Shown: positions 48,045-56,121 of the stretch, in pieces
Layout: each line of letters opens with the position of its first letter
Numbering within the stretch: position 1 is the stretch's first letter
NCBI RefSeq assembly: GCF_046244365.1
Contig: NZ_CP176395.1
Coordinates: 2,418,001-2,482,000, forward strand
Length of the DNA: 64,000 nt
From: Paenibacillus_V sp046244365
GTDB taxonomy: Bacteria > Bacillota > Bacilli > Paenibacillales > NBRC-103111
Direction: 5' to 3'
Program-made: the position numbers and the translations under genes
The notes under the pieces: generated by a model
The model's database searches: none
What the model saw: the letters and a program-made list of their open reading frames with translations, nothing else
What the model was told of the DNA's origin: nothing

Positions 48045-48146
48045 ATGTCTGGAGTTGTTGGGGGAGCCTTTACATCGACTGGCACTATTCTGGTATTGTT
48101 CATTCTGCTCGTCATTGTTGCCTGTGCTTGCATGAGAAGCTGGTAA
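48045..48146 (+). CDS. YjcZ-like 33-residue spore-type membrane peptide
   Basis: ATG 48045 follows AAAGGAGG with ideal spacing and encodes 33 residues: a short Gly-rich head (MSGVVGGAF), one hydrophobic helix (TILVLFILLVIVACACM) and a basic tail ending SW. This is the layout of the YjcZ/YtzB-like 'sporulation protein YjcZ family' miniproteins of Bacilli. Two Cys are unusual. It is monocistronic with a long hairpin terminator downstream. The 47775-48044 gap before it has a hairpin (GTCC/GGAC-centred) at ~47799-47823 and nothing else that I can assign. Confidence 0.75.
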   Translation: MSGVVGGAFTSTGTILVLFILLVIVACACMRSW

Positions 48147-48200
48147 TCAAGCAGTAAAGCCATAAGTACTGTTTAGATTAGCGGCAATGTCAGGTAACAG

Positions 48201-48268
48201 GAACCGCTTCTCTTGGTAAATGGGGGCTATATGCCTACCGATTAACCGGGAGCAGCGGTTCTTTTTTT
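48201..48268 (+). terminator. Long branched terminator hairpin
   Basis: GAACCGCT pairs with AGCGGTTC across a ~45-nt apical region that has further internal pairing (GGTA.../...TACC). A T7 run follows. It ends the small-peptide transcript. Confidence 0.75.
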
Positions 48269-48431
48269 GTCTATGTTTGGCTCCAAATAAACCAAACGAA
48301 ATGTATTGACAGGTTATGAAAGCGATATTATGATTATGAAGACGAAAATATTTGGCGCAAAAATATAAGCTTTTTGGATGTTTTGGAGTTGGGCGGTATC
48401 CTCTGGAAGAGAAATCGAAGCTAATCGAAGA

Positions 48432-48575
48432 TGGTGAATCCATTATCATCATGCGCACCTTCTTCCAAACGACCATTCCGTAAGAAGTGCAGGAAGCTGC
48501 GACGATCGACGGTAGTTCCCATTTTCAAATCTTATGGCGGATCATTCTGCCGCTTTCTTCGGCGTACCCTGTATA
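48432..48575 (+). pseudogene. Remnant of LplC/YtcP-type ABC permease
   Basis: In one frame the sequence reads IIIMRTFFQTTIP, then TAA, then EVQEAATIDGSSHFQILWR and IILPLS. That is the EAA coupling region of a carbohydrate permease, with an in-frame stop and no recognisable protein on either side. Full permeases are ~290 residues; only ~48 remain. The 48269-48431 stretch shows no clear coding signal. It looks like the relic of a sugar transporter once regulated by the LacI gene upstream. Confidence 0.75.
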
Positions 48576-48656
48576 TATTGCACACGTTCGCAGTAAGCCG
48601 CGATGCCGTTTGCTTAAGCCATTAACGACAATCAGAAGATAGGGAGAGAGAAAATC

Positions 48657-49913
48657 ATGAGTCAACTTACAGCCGTATTAATGGGCGCTGGCGCCCGCGG
48701 AGCGGGGAGCTATGCTCCTTACGCATTGAACCACCCGCATGAATTGAAATTTGTGGCGGTAGCCGAAGCCGATCCCGAACGCCGGGAGAGATTCGCCGCT
48801 GCGCACGGCATTCCGCAAGAACGCTGCTATGAATCCTGGGAACAGCTGCTCGCCGAGCCGAAGCTCGCCGAGATCGCGATGATTTGTACGCAGGACCGGA
48901 TGCACCGTGATCCGACTATCCAAGCTTTGAACAAAAAATATCATGTCCTGCTTGAAAAGCCGATGTCGCCGGAACCGAAGGAATGTTTGGAGATGGAGCA
49001 AGCGGCCAAAGAAAACAACCGTCTTTTGAACATTTGCCACGTACTGCGCTATACGCCGTTCTGGAGTACTATCAAAAAGCTACTGTCCGAAGGCACGATC
49101 GGTGAAGTCGTATCGATTCAACTGAACGAAAACGTCGGCTATTGGCACATTGCGCACAGCTTCGTCCGCGGCAACTGGAACAATTCCGAGAAGTCCAGTC
49201 CGATGATTTTGGCGAAATCTTGCCACGACATGGACGTGCTTTCCTGGCTGATGGATCAGCCTTGTACGCGCGTCAGCTCGTTCGGCTCGCTGATGCATTT
49301 CCATGAAGGTAACGCGCCGGAGGGCTCGACCGATCGCTGCCTCGATTGTCCGGTACAGAAAACATGCGTATACTCCGCGCCGAAATTTTATTTGAGCGAC
49401 CAGTTCAAAGGCTGGGCGCGTCATTTTACGCAGGATATCGCCAAGGAAAAAGTCATTCAAGGCTTGCGCGACACGGATTACGGGCGCTGCGTATACCGGA
49501 GCGACAACAACGTCGTCGACCATCAGGTCGTCAACATGGAGTTCGCGAACGGCGCGACCGCCATGTTCAGCATGTGCGGCTTTACGTTCGAACAAGAGCG
49601 CCGCATTCAGATCATGGGTACCCGCGGCGAGCTTCGCGCCGAAGAAGACAAAATCGTTTATTGGGATTTCCTCACCCATCAGAAAACGGAAATCACCATT
49701 CCTGCGCAAACGAGCGGCCATGGCGGCGGCGATGACGGTATCGTCAGCAGCTTCCTGAACGAGGTGCGCGCTTACGACGGCCAAGAGGGCTTGACCTCCG
49801 CATCCGCGTCCGTCCGCAGTCACCTTATGGCGTTCGCAGCCGAAGAGTCCCGTCTGGACGGCGGCAGAGCGATCGAACTGAGCGAATACGCGAAATCGAT
49901 CATGGGTAAGTAA
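48657..49913 (+). CDS. Gfo/Idh/MocA family oxidoreductase with Cys cluster
   Basis: A 418-residue NAD(P)-dependent oxidoreductase. The Rossmann start is VLMGAGARGAGSYAP; LLEKPMSPEPKE (~101-112) contains the conserved EKP lysine; KSCHDMDVLSWL carries the family His. An insertion holds Cys228, Cys231 and Cys237 (CLDCPVQKTC), reminiscent of a metal-binding loop. ATG 48657 follows AGGGAGAGAG. The substrate is unknown. It follows a permease relic and is followed by tandem repeats. Confidence 0.92.
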   Translation: MSQLTAVLMGAGARGAGSYAPYALNHPHELKFVAVAEADPERRERFAAAHGIPQERCYESWEQLLAEPKLAEIAMICTQDRMHRDPTIQALNKKYHVLLEKPMSPEPKECLEMEQAAKENNRLLNICHVLRYTPFWSTIKKLLSEGTIGEVVSIQLNENVGYWHIAHSFVRGNWNNSEKSSPMILAKSCHDMDVLSWLMDQPCTRVSSFGSLMHFHEGNAPEGSTDRCLDCPVQKTCVYSAPKFYLSDQFKGWARHFTQDIAKEKVIQGLRDTDYGRCVYRSDNNVVDHQVVNMEFANGATAMFSMCGFTFEQERRIQIMGTRGELRAEEDKIVYWDFLTHQKTEITIPAQTSGHGGGDDGIVSSFLNEVRAYDGQEGLTSASASVRSHLMAFAAEESRLDGGRAIELSEYAKSIMGK

Positions 49914-49926
49914 GTCGACTAGAGCA

Positions 49927-50150
49927 CCGAAACGTGCGATTGGCGGCGATTAAGGGACGTTGGCGTCGTCTGTTTCTGCGAAAAACGCTGAAAGTCAAGA
50001 ATTAGACGACGCTAGCGTCTCCTAAATCGCGTAAAGCGCGCCGAAACGTGCGAATGGCGGCGATTAAGAGACGTTGGCGTCGTCTATTTCTGCGAAAATG
50101 CGGAAAATCAAGAATTAGACGACGTTGGCGTCTCCTAAATCGCGCAAAGC
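49927..50150. repeat. Two tandem 114-bp units, each a long imperfect hairpin
   Basis: Unit 1 is 49927-50040 and unit 2 is 50041-50150. Each starts CCGAAACGTGCGA and contains two ~31-bp arms (in unit 2, 50060-50090 and 50112-50143). The arms include GGCGTCGTCTA on one side and TAGACGAC on the other and end in GCGATT/AATCGC. They are mostly complementary to each other. No open frame follows them. A REP- or MITE-like intergenic element is the best description. Confidence 0.75.
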
Positions 50151-50215
50151 TGATGCCGAGACTGGCGGGCGGCAGAAAACCGTTCGCCGAATCCGCTCGG
50201 TTTGGCATAAATACG

Positions 50216-50259
50216 AAAAAGGCTGGCCTCATGCGATACCGCATGAGGCCAGCCTTTTT
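50216..50259. terminator. Bidirectional terminator at the end of nikR
   Basis: A 20-bp perfect stem (AAAAAGGCTGGCCTCATGCG and its complement) with an ATAC loop. T5 follows in both directions. It abuts the nikR stop. Confidence 0.95.
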
Positions 50260-50709
50260 CTATTCGTGATGATGATCGTGCGGAGCGTGCTCCGGCGATA
50301 TGTGGGTGACGGACAGCTCGGCGTACGAAACGCCCTTGGTCGTTTGGATCATTTCGTGCAGGCTGCGGAGGCGTTTAAGCGGCCCGCGTACGACCAATAC
50401 CTCGAGGCATTGATCGTGATTCAAATGGATGTGCATCGTCGAGATGATGTCATGATGGTATTCATGCTGCAGCTCCATTAAATAAATGGGCAGATGGTTG
50501 ACGTGATGGTCATACACCATCACGATCGTTCCGGCCACGATCTGATCCGATTTGGTCCAGTTCGGGTCGAGCAGCGACTTTCGGACGAGGTCGCGGATCG
50601 CCTCCGATCGGTTGTCATAGCCCTGTTCCGCTATACGTTTATCGAACTGGCCGACCAATTGTTCCGGCATGGAGACCCCAAACCGGATTAACGCGTCTTT
50701 TTCTTTCAT
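50260..50709 (-). CDS. nikR: Nickel-responsive regulator NikR
   Basis: A 149-residue ribbon-helix-helix repressor with an ACT-like nickel-binding domain. The N-terminal RHH is DALIRFGVSMPEQLVGQFD, and YDNRSEAIRDLVRKSL follows. Nickel ligands corresponding to the Escherichia set are visible as His82, His93, His95 and Cys101 (MHIHLNHDQC). A His-rich tail ends the protein. ATG 50709 follows GGAGG; a longer start is possible. It is the last gene after the nickel ABC cluster, separated by ~107 bp, and should repress that cluster when nickel is plentiful. Confidence 0.96.
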   Translation of the reverse strand: MKEKDALIRFGVSMPEQLVGQFDKRIAEQGYDNRSEAIRDLVRKSLLDPNWTKSDQIVAGTIVMVYDHHVNHLPIYLMELQHEYHHDIISTMHIHLNHDQCLEVLVVRGPLKRLRSLHEMIQTTKGVSYAELSVTHISPEHAPHDHHHE

Positions 50710-50816
50710 AACTTGAATTCCTCCGGCGATGGTTCCGCTCTGCATTTATGCCCCAAGGGGCGGAAACGTTCATCCTCCGATTATAGCAGAAAAGCTTCGC
50801 ATGCATAAACCATCCT

Positions 50817-51413
50817 CTATCCGATTTGAATCACTCGGCTGCATAAGCGCCGGATGAGCTGCTTCTCATGGCTGACGGCCAAAATCCCGATATTCCGCTC
50901 GCGGGAAATATCGAGCACGGCACGCCAAAGCTGAGCTTGCGTGATCGCGTCCAGCATCGTGGTCATCTCGTCCGCGATAAGAAAGCGCGTTTGCGGTCCT
51001 AGCGCCCGAACGACGCAAAACCGCTGCAGCTCGCCGCCGGACAGCTCGCTCGGAAACCGGTCGAGCCATTCCTCTTCAATGCCGAGAGCCCGTAATAATG
51101 CCGGCTGCGGGTCCCAGCCTTCCGTTAAGATGCGGCGCATCCGCCAGCGGGGGTTGACCGCTTTCTCCGGATGCTGAAAAACAAGCTGCACGGGGTGGAC
51201 GCCGTAGCGGGGAAGAGGTTTGCCGTCAAGCTCGACGGCGCCAGCTTGCGGCAGTTCGTACCCGGCGAGCATACGGGCAAGGGAAGTTTTGCCGCAGCCG
51301 CTTGGCCCGACCAAGCCGACGACTTCGCCTGCTTTCACCGATAGATCGAGGTTTTGGAACAGCCACGGACCCGAGCCGTAGCGGAGTCCGAGCTTTTTAC
51401 CCTCAAGTAGCAT
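50817..51413 (-). CDS. nikE: Nickel ABC transporter ATPase, NikE-like (short)
   Basis: A 198-residue ATPase: Walker A GPSGCGKTS (~36-44), Q-loop LVFQHPEKAVNP, signature LSGGELQRF, Walker B FLIADEMTTMLD, H-loop AVSHE. It ends shortly after the H-loop, whereas NikE/DppF-type subunits usually have ~260 residues, so the C-terminal extension is missing. The core is complete. ATG 51413 lies inside nikD (11-nt overlap), after GAGGTG. It partners NikD. Confidence 0.85.
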   Translation of the reverse strand: MLLEGKKLGLRYGSGPWLFQNLDLSVKAGEVVGLVGPSGCGKTSLARMLAGYELPQAGAVELDGKPLPRYGVHPVQLVFQHPEKAVNPRWRMRRILTEGWDPQPALLRALGIEEEWLDRFPSELSGGELQRFCVVRALGPQTRFLIADEMTTMLDAITQAQLWRAVLDISRERNIGILAVSHEKQLIRRLCSRVIQIG

Positions 51414-52326
51414 GGATGCACCTCACCGTTCCGCCTCGAAGGTCGCGTATGGGCGGCCGCTCGTTCGTACATGCCGCGGATGCCGCCGCGCAGCGGGGCG
51501 CGAACAGGCAGCCTGCCGGCAGCGCATTCGGATGCGGCTGGAAGCCGGGGATCGGCTCGAATTGGTTTTGCGGCAAAGCTCTCCACAGCGCTTTCGTATA
51601 AGGATGCCTCAGCAGCTGTCCGTCTCCGATGAAATCCGCCGAATGTGCGGTCTCAACCGTCGTTCCCGCATAGAAAACGGCAACTTTATCGGCAATGTGC
51701 AGCGCGGCCTCGATGTCGTGGGTAATAAGCAGAACCGCACTGCCGCCGTCGGCGAGCTCTCTGAATTGCCGCAGCGTCTCCTCCAGCACCTCGGGATTGA
51801 GTCCCGGAGTAGGCTCGTCGGCAATAATGAGCTTTGCGCCGCTAAGCGTGGCGGTCGAGACGAGAACTCTGCGAGCCATGCCTCCCGAAAGCTGGAACGG
51901 ATAAAGCCGCTCAACGCCGGAAGCGAGTCCGTACCTCTCGAAGACGGCGCGCTGTTCCTTTACGGAATTTTTGCCTTTGACCGAACGGCGTGCCTGTTCG
52001 CCTACACGCATAAGCGGGTCCAAATAATTGACGGACTGTGGCACGAGCGCGATTTCGCTGCCGCGCAGTACGGCTTGCCTAGCCGCATCTAGCGGTGTTC
52101 CGCCATAGCGGATCGTTCCGGCTAGCTCGGCATTGGCGGGGAGAATACCCATGATGGCATGGGCGAGCAAGCTTTTGCCCGAGCCGCTCGAGCCGATGAC
52201 GGCTACGATTTCTCCGGCTTCGACCGAAAGATCGAGCCCGTGGATGACGGGAGTCGTGTGCTGACGCAAACCGCCTGCATAATGGGTGAACGCGATGGAA
52301 AGATCGTTGACGGTAAGGATCGGCAT
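51403..52326 (-). CDS. nikD: Nickel ABC transporter ATPase, NikD-like
   Basis: A 307-residue ATPase of the oligopeptide/nickel class: Walker A GSSGSGKSL (~41-49), Q-loop LVPQSVNYLDPLMRVG, signature LSGGMARRV, Walker B LIIADEPTPGLNP, H-loop LITHD. The C-terminal extension ends with a Cys-containing segment (PAGCLFAPRCAAASAAC) typical of this class. ATG 52326 follows AAAGGAG. It overlaps nikE. Confidence 0.9.
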   Translation of the reverse strand: MPILTVNDLSIAFTHYAGGLRQHTTPVIHGLDLSVEAGEIVAVIGSSGSGKSLLAHAIMGILPANAELAGTIRYGGTPLDAARQAVLRGSEIALVPQSVNYLDPLMRVGEQARRSVKGKNSVKEQRAVFERYGLASGVERLYPFQLSGGMARRVLVSTATLSGAKLIIADEPTPGLNPEVLEETLRQFRELADGGSAVLLITHDIEAALHIADKVAVFYAGTTVETAHSADFIGDGQLLRHPYTKALWRALPQNQFEPIPGFQPHPNALPAGCLFAPRCAAASAACTNERPPIRDLRGGTVRCIHAT

Positions 52327-52370
52327 TCCGCCGCAGCTCCTTTCTAGGTTGGGGTCGGCCGTTAACGGCG

Positions 52371-53243
52371 TTACTTATGGGAACGGTCCGGATCGCTCAG
52401 TCCGCGCAAATTTTCGCCTATTCTACCGAATGCTCTAACCGTAATGAGCAAGCATAGTCCGGGAAAAACAGCGAGCCACCACATGCCGGTCGACAAGTAC
52501 CGCATCGATTCCGATAAGATGATGCCGATTGCAGGCTGGTGCGGCGATAAGCCGAGGCCTAGAAACGTTATGGCCGCTTCGTGCAGGATCGCGTGCGGGA
52601 ACAACAGCAGCATGCCGACGAATAACTGGGGCAAAACATGCGGCAGCATGTGGCGGGTTGCCACCCAAACCCGCGACTTTCCTAAACGGCGGGAAATTTG
52701 TACGTATTCGGCCGAGCGAAGCTGGAGAACCTCCGCGCGAATGACGCGCGCCAGACTGGGCCAGTGCGTGCATGCGATGCCGATTACGACGCCCTTCAGG
52801 CCGCCGCCAAAGACGAATGCGATCAGAATGAGCGAAACCAGATGAGGAACGCTCAGAAACAAGTCGATGAGCCAGGATACAAGCCTGTCAGCCGTTCTTC
52901 CCAGCGTTGCCGCCGCAAAGCCAAGCAAGGCTGCGATCCCTACGCTGCCCGCCGCGGCTATTAGGCCGACGCGGATGCTCAAGGCCAAACCTTTGACGGT
53001 ACGGGTGAACATATCGCGCCCGAGCCAGTCCGTTCCGAATAAATGCGTGAACGATGGCGCCAGGTTGCGCGATTCCAGATGGGTGGACAGCGGGCCGCTG
53101 CTCATCAGCATGCCGCCAAACAGGGCGGCCGCAATGAACAGAGCGGCCAGCACGGTAACGGTTAGCGTCCGCTGCCTGCCGTTTAAACCGCGGCGGGGGA
53201 GAGGGCGGATCGGCGATTTTTTGCTGCTCGGCCGTGTCATCAT
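52371..53243 (-). CDS. nikC: Nickel ABC transporter permease, NikC-like
   Basis: A 290-residue permease with six helices. The DppC-type entry LFGTDWLGRDMFTRTVKGLALS lies after the first helix, and the coupling loop is YVQISRRLGKSRVWVATRHMLPHVL. ATG 53243 overlaps the nikB stop (ATGATGA), implying coupled translation. It pairs with NikB. Confidence 0.9.
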   Translation of the reverse strand: MMTRPSSKKSPIRPLPRRGLNGRQRTLTVTVLAALFIAAALFGGMLMSSGPLSTHLESRNLAPSFTHLFGTDWLGRDMFTRTVKGLALSIRVGLIAAAGSVGIAALLGFAAATLGRTADRLVSWLIDLFLSVPHLVSLILIAFVFGGGLKGVVIGIACTHWPSLARVIRAEVLQLRSAEYVQISRRLGKSRVWVATRHMLPHVLPQLFVGMLLLFPHAILHEAAITFLGLGLSPHQPAIGIILSESMRYLSTGMWWLAVFPGLCLLITVRAFGRIGENLRGLSDPDRSHK

Positions 53244-54229
53244 AAAGACCGCCTTTCCTTCAGCCGCGGATCCACGAACCGGTAGATCAAATCCGCGATC
53301 GCATTTCCGCAAAATACGAAAACGGCGCTAAACAGCACGATGCCGAGCAGCAGGGGCACGTCCCCGCGCAGCCCTGCTTCCACCGTCGCCTGCCCCAAGC
53401 CCGGATAGGAAAACACCTGCTCCGCCAGTACGGCTCCGCCAAACAGCTCGCTAAAAGCCGTAAATTGCAGCGTGACGGCAGGAATGGCGATGTTGCGTAA
53501 GCCATGCCGCCAAAATAGCGAGAGCCCTCGCTCTCCTCGCGCTCTCGCAAATAAAATGTATTCGCTGGCCAGCACGTCGGCAAGCTTTTGCCGGGTATGC
53601 AAGGCGATATTGGAAACGCCGATCACGCTCAGGGTGAGGGCGGGCAAAATCATATGCTGAATGCGGTCGCCGAGCGTCACGTTTTCGGCAAGAACGCCGG
53701 CGGGGACGCCGAGCGAAACCGGAAACCAGCCCAGCCATACGGAGAAGACGATGACCAGAAGCAGCCCCAGCCAAAAAGCGGGGGTGGACGCCAGCGTGTA
53801 GCAGTACCACTTGATCAGCCGATCCGCCCAAGTGTCCTTGTTCATGGCTGCAACGGCGCCTGCGGCAAAGCCGATCAGCCCGGAAAGCAACCAGGCTGTG
53901 ATCATCAGCGACAGCGAGCTAAGAAATCTTTCGCGGATGACATCGGCAACCGGCTCGCGATACATCATCGACGTGCCCATATCGCCGTGCAGCAGGGACG
54001 AGCCCCACTGCGCGAAACGTTCCGCCGGAGGCCGGTCGAGGCCCCAGTGCTCCGCAATCCGCTCGCGCTGCTCCGGACTGACTTTCATCATGTCGGCACC
54101 TATGTAGGCCTGCGTCGGATCGATCGGGGAGTTGCTGACGAGCAAAAACGACAGGACGCTGATCGCTGCAAGCAGCGAGGCTAGCCGAATGGCTTTCAGG
54201 CCGAGAAATCGGATCAAGCTGCGAATCAT
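53240..54229 (-). CDS. nikB: Nickel ABC transporter permease, NikB-like
   Basis: A 329-residue permease of the DppB class: an N-terminal helix, then the ERIAEHWGLDRPPAERFAQW segment and six helices. The coupling loop is ILFARARGERGLSLFWRHGLRN. ATG 54229 is preferred (AGAGGG 7 nt upstream); the TTG two codons earlier is too near. It follows nikA and overlaps nikC. Confidence 0.9.
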   Translation of the reverse strand: MIRSLIRFLGLKAIRLASLLAAISVLSFLLVSNSPIDPTQAYIGADMMKVSPEQRERIAEHWGLDRPPAERFAQWGSSLLHGDMGTSMMYREPVADVIRERFLSSLSLMITAWLLSGLIGFAAGAVAAMNKDTWADRLIKWYCYTLASTPAFWLGLLLVIVFSVWLGWFPVSLGVPAGVLAENVTLGDRIQHMILPALTLSVIGVSNIALHTRQKLADVLASEYILFARARGERGLSLFWRHGLRNIAIPAVTLQFTAFSELFGGAVLAEQVFSYPGLGQATVEAGLRGDVPLLLGIVLFSAVFVFCGNAIADLIYRFVDPRLKERRSL

Positions 54230-54248
54230 GTTCAAACCCTCTTTTCGA

Positions 54249-55847
54249 CTAATCGTTCCACTTCCAGCTTTCGATATTGTCCGTTACCGGCCAGCCGTGG
54301 CCGTGCGGATGAATGCGCTGTTTGCCGATCGATAGCTTCTCCTTGACCAGGTACAGATGATCGATGTTCACCAACCATGCCCATGGAGCGTCGCCTTGCG
54401 TGCTCAGACCCGTGCCGCCGTCCCATTGCGCCTTTTTCCAGAAGTCTAAAGCCGCCTCCTCGCTGGATGCCTTCATCGCTTTGTCCATCCAAGCGTCTAC
54501 CGCCGGATTGCTGTAATATCCCGGGTTATAATAATCGAGGCCTCTATATTTGCTGTTGTATACATTGTACATTTCCAGAGGATCGTGACTGCCCCAGCCG
54601 AAAAGGACGGCGTTCGCGTGCATCAGCGATTTGAGCTCGTCCCAGCTTTTGCCCTCAACGTTGATCTTGATCCCGATCGGCTTGATCATGTCGGAGACGG
54701 CCAGGGCGAGGGATTGTCTCGTTACGTCGCCGGAAGGATAGAGAAGCGTAAACTGCGCCTTCAGCCCGCCTTTCTCAAGAATGCCGTCCCCATCATTGTC
54801 CTTCCAGCCGTTGTCGGCAAGTCTTTTCTTCGCTGCGTTCGCATCGCCGTCTGCAACGACCGTCTTCGGGTTCCACCAAGGAAGTCCGTCGTTAATCGTA
54901 TAGGCAGGCGTTCCGTGGCCTTCCAGCACGCCGTCTACGAGCTTTTTGCGGTCGATCGCCTCGTTGACGGCTTGACGGATGGCGAGGTCCGCCGTGACAT
55001 CGTTGCCGATGGCGTAGCCTTCCTTCGTTTTGCTTCCGCTTTTGACGTAGGGGAACACGATGCCGCGGTTATCGACCGATTTGGCCGTTTCGAGCTTCAT
55101 ACCTGCTACCGTTTGCTTGCTGAAAGCGGAAGGGATGTAGGACACGTCCACTTTGCCTGCTTTGGCGGCGGCGAAGGCGGCGTCCTCGGACAAGAACAAG
55201 AAGGTGAGCTTCTTGAAAAAAGGCTTGCTGCCGTAATACTCCGGATTGGCCTCGACAATCGCTTGCTGCCCCTTGTCCCACTGAACGAGCTTATAAGGTC
55301 CCGAGCCGACAGGCTTTTGGGCGTAATCCTTGCCGTACGCGTGTTTCGGAACGATTCCTGTCGCCACGAGCGTGGAGAGGAAGGTCGATTGCGGCTCCTT
55401 GAGCGTAAACTTGACGGTAAAGTCGTCCGCCGATTCCACGCTTTTCAGGTTGGTCAGATCGAGGACGGAGCCGTTGCCTGCCGCCGTTTCGAAGGTGAAC
55501 TGCACGTCGGCCGCCGTTACCGGCTTGCCGTCGGAGAATTTGGCGTCGCGGCGAAGCTTGACGGTCCAGACCGTCTCGCCGCTAACCTCGTAGCCGGTCG
55601 CAAGATCGTTTACGATCTTCAAATCGTCGTCGCGTTTGAGAAGCGTGCTCTGGAACAGCGGCGAGCCGTATCGCCCCCAGCCGGTAGTCGGGTCAAAACC
55701 CGCTTCCGGCTCCGAACCGACTGCCAGAATAAGCTCGTCCTTGGTTGACGTAGAAGCATTTTTGCCGGAGGTGGACGTGCAGCCCGCTAGCAGTATGCAG
55801 CAGACAAGGAATAATAACATGGTGAATGTAAACGGATATGCTTTCAA
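54249..55847 (-). CDS. nikA: Nickel-binding lipoprotein, NikA-like (family 5)
   Basis: A 532-residue family-5 binding protein. The signal peptide ends in the lipobox LAGC (Cys ~23). The mature fold begins with LILAVGSEPEAGFDPTTGWGRYGSPLFQSTLLKR and contains KFSDGKPVTAADVQFTFE, the usual signature region. Peptide-binding relatives look similar, but the nikR gene at the end of the same cluster argues for nickel, perhaps as a chelate. TTG 55847 follows AGGGGTG. It is first in the operon, with a repeated TGTAACAC element just upstream. Confidence 0.88.
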   Translation of the reverse strand: MKAYPFTFTMLLFLVCCILLAGCTSTSGKNASTSTKDELILAVGSEPEAGFDPTTGWGRYGSPLFQSTLLKRDDDLKIVNDLATGYEVSGETVWTVKLRRDAKFSDGKPVTAADVQFTFETAAGNGSVLDLTNLKSVESADDFTVKFTLKEPQSTFLSTLVATGIVPKHAYGKDYAQKPVGSGPYKLVQWDKGQQAIVEANPEYYGSKPFFKKLTFLFLSEDAAFAAAKAGKVDVSYIPSAFSKQTVAGMKLETAKSVDNRGIVFPYVKSGSKTKEGYAIGNDVTADLAIRQAVNEAIDRKKLVDGVLEGHGTPAYTINDGLPWWNPKTVVADGDANAAKKRLADNGWKDNDGDGILEKGGLKAQFTLLYPSGDVTRQSLALAVSDMIKPIGIKINVEGKSWDELKSLMHANAVLFGWGSHDPLEMYNVYNSKYRGLDYYNPGYYSNPAVDAWMDKAMKASSEEAALDFWKKAQWDGGTGLSTQGDAPWAWLVNIDHLYLVKEKLSIGKQRIHPHGHGWPVTDNIESWKWND

Positions 55848-55869
55848 GTTTTACACCCCTATTCTACTA

Positions 55870-55898
55870 TGTAACACGATTTTTAATAATTGTAACAC
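55870..55898 (-). promoter_or_regulatory. Direct repeat of TGTAACAC upstream of nik operon
   Basis: TGTAACAC occurs at 55870-55877 and 55891-55898, 21 bp apart (two helical turns), in the promoter region of nikA. The half-site GTGTTAC/GTAACAC has been proposed for NikR in some bacteria (from memory), there as an inverted pair. Here the copies are direct. Confidence 0.45.
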
Positions 55899-56078
55899 AC
55901 GTAAGGATGGCATTCACTAGTTTTCTTTAACAGACGGGTATTCGGCTGTCGATAAGCATGAAAGCTGCTGGTGCGGATACACGGTTGAAGACGCTCCGGA
56001 GCCGGAGCGGACAACAGGACGGAGGAATAGGAGAAGTATCGGTCGTAAACGATCGGCGAGTGGAGGGCTGAGCGGTAA

Positions 56079-56119
56079 AAACGCCGAACAGCCGACGTAG
56101 GGTCGGTTGTCCGGCGTTT
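56079..56119 (-). terminator. Terminator of the beta-propeller gene
   Basis: A two-part stem, AAACGCCG/CGGCGTTT outside and CCGAC/GTCGG inside, with a T5 run on the minus strand. The 55899-56078 stretch shows no gene. Confidence 0.85.
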
Positions 56120-56121
56120 CT

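Noticed and set aside
46600..50200. Mobile element or prophage around the repeats and pseudogene
   Set aside because: No transposase, integrase or phage gene was seen; decay of a sugar operon explains the remnant.
53588..55748. Long plus-strand frames opposite the nik genes (up to 387 codons)
   Set aside because: They are antisense shadows of nikA-nikB, whose products have clear domains.
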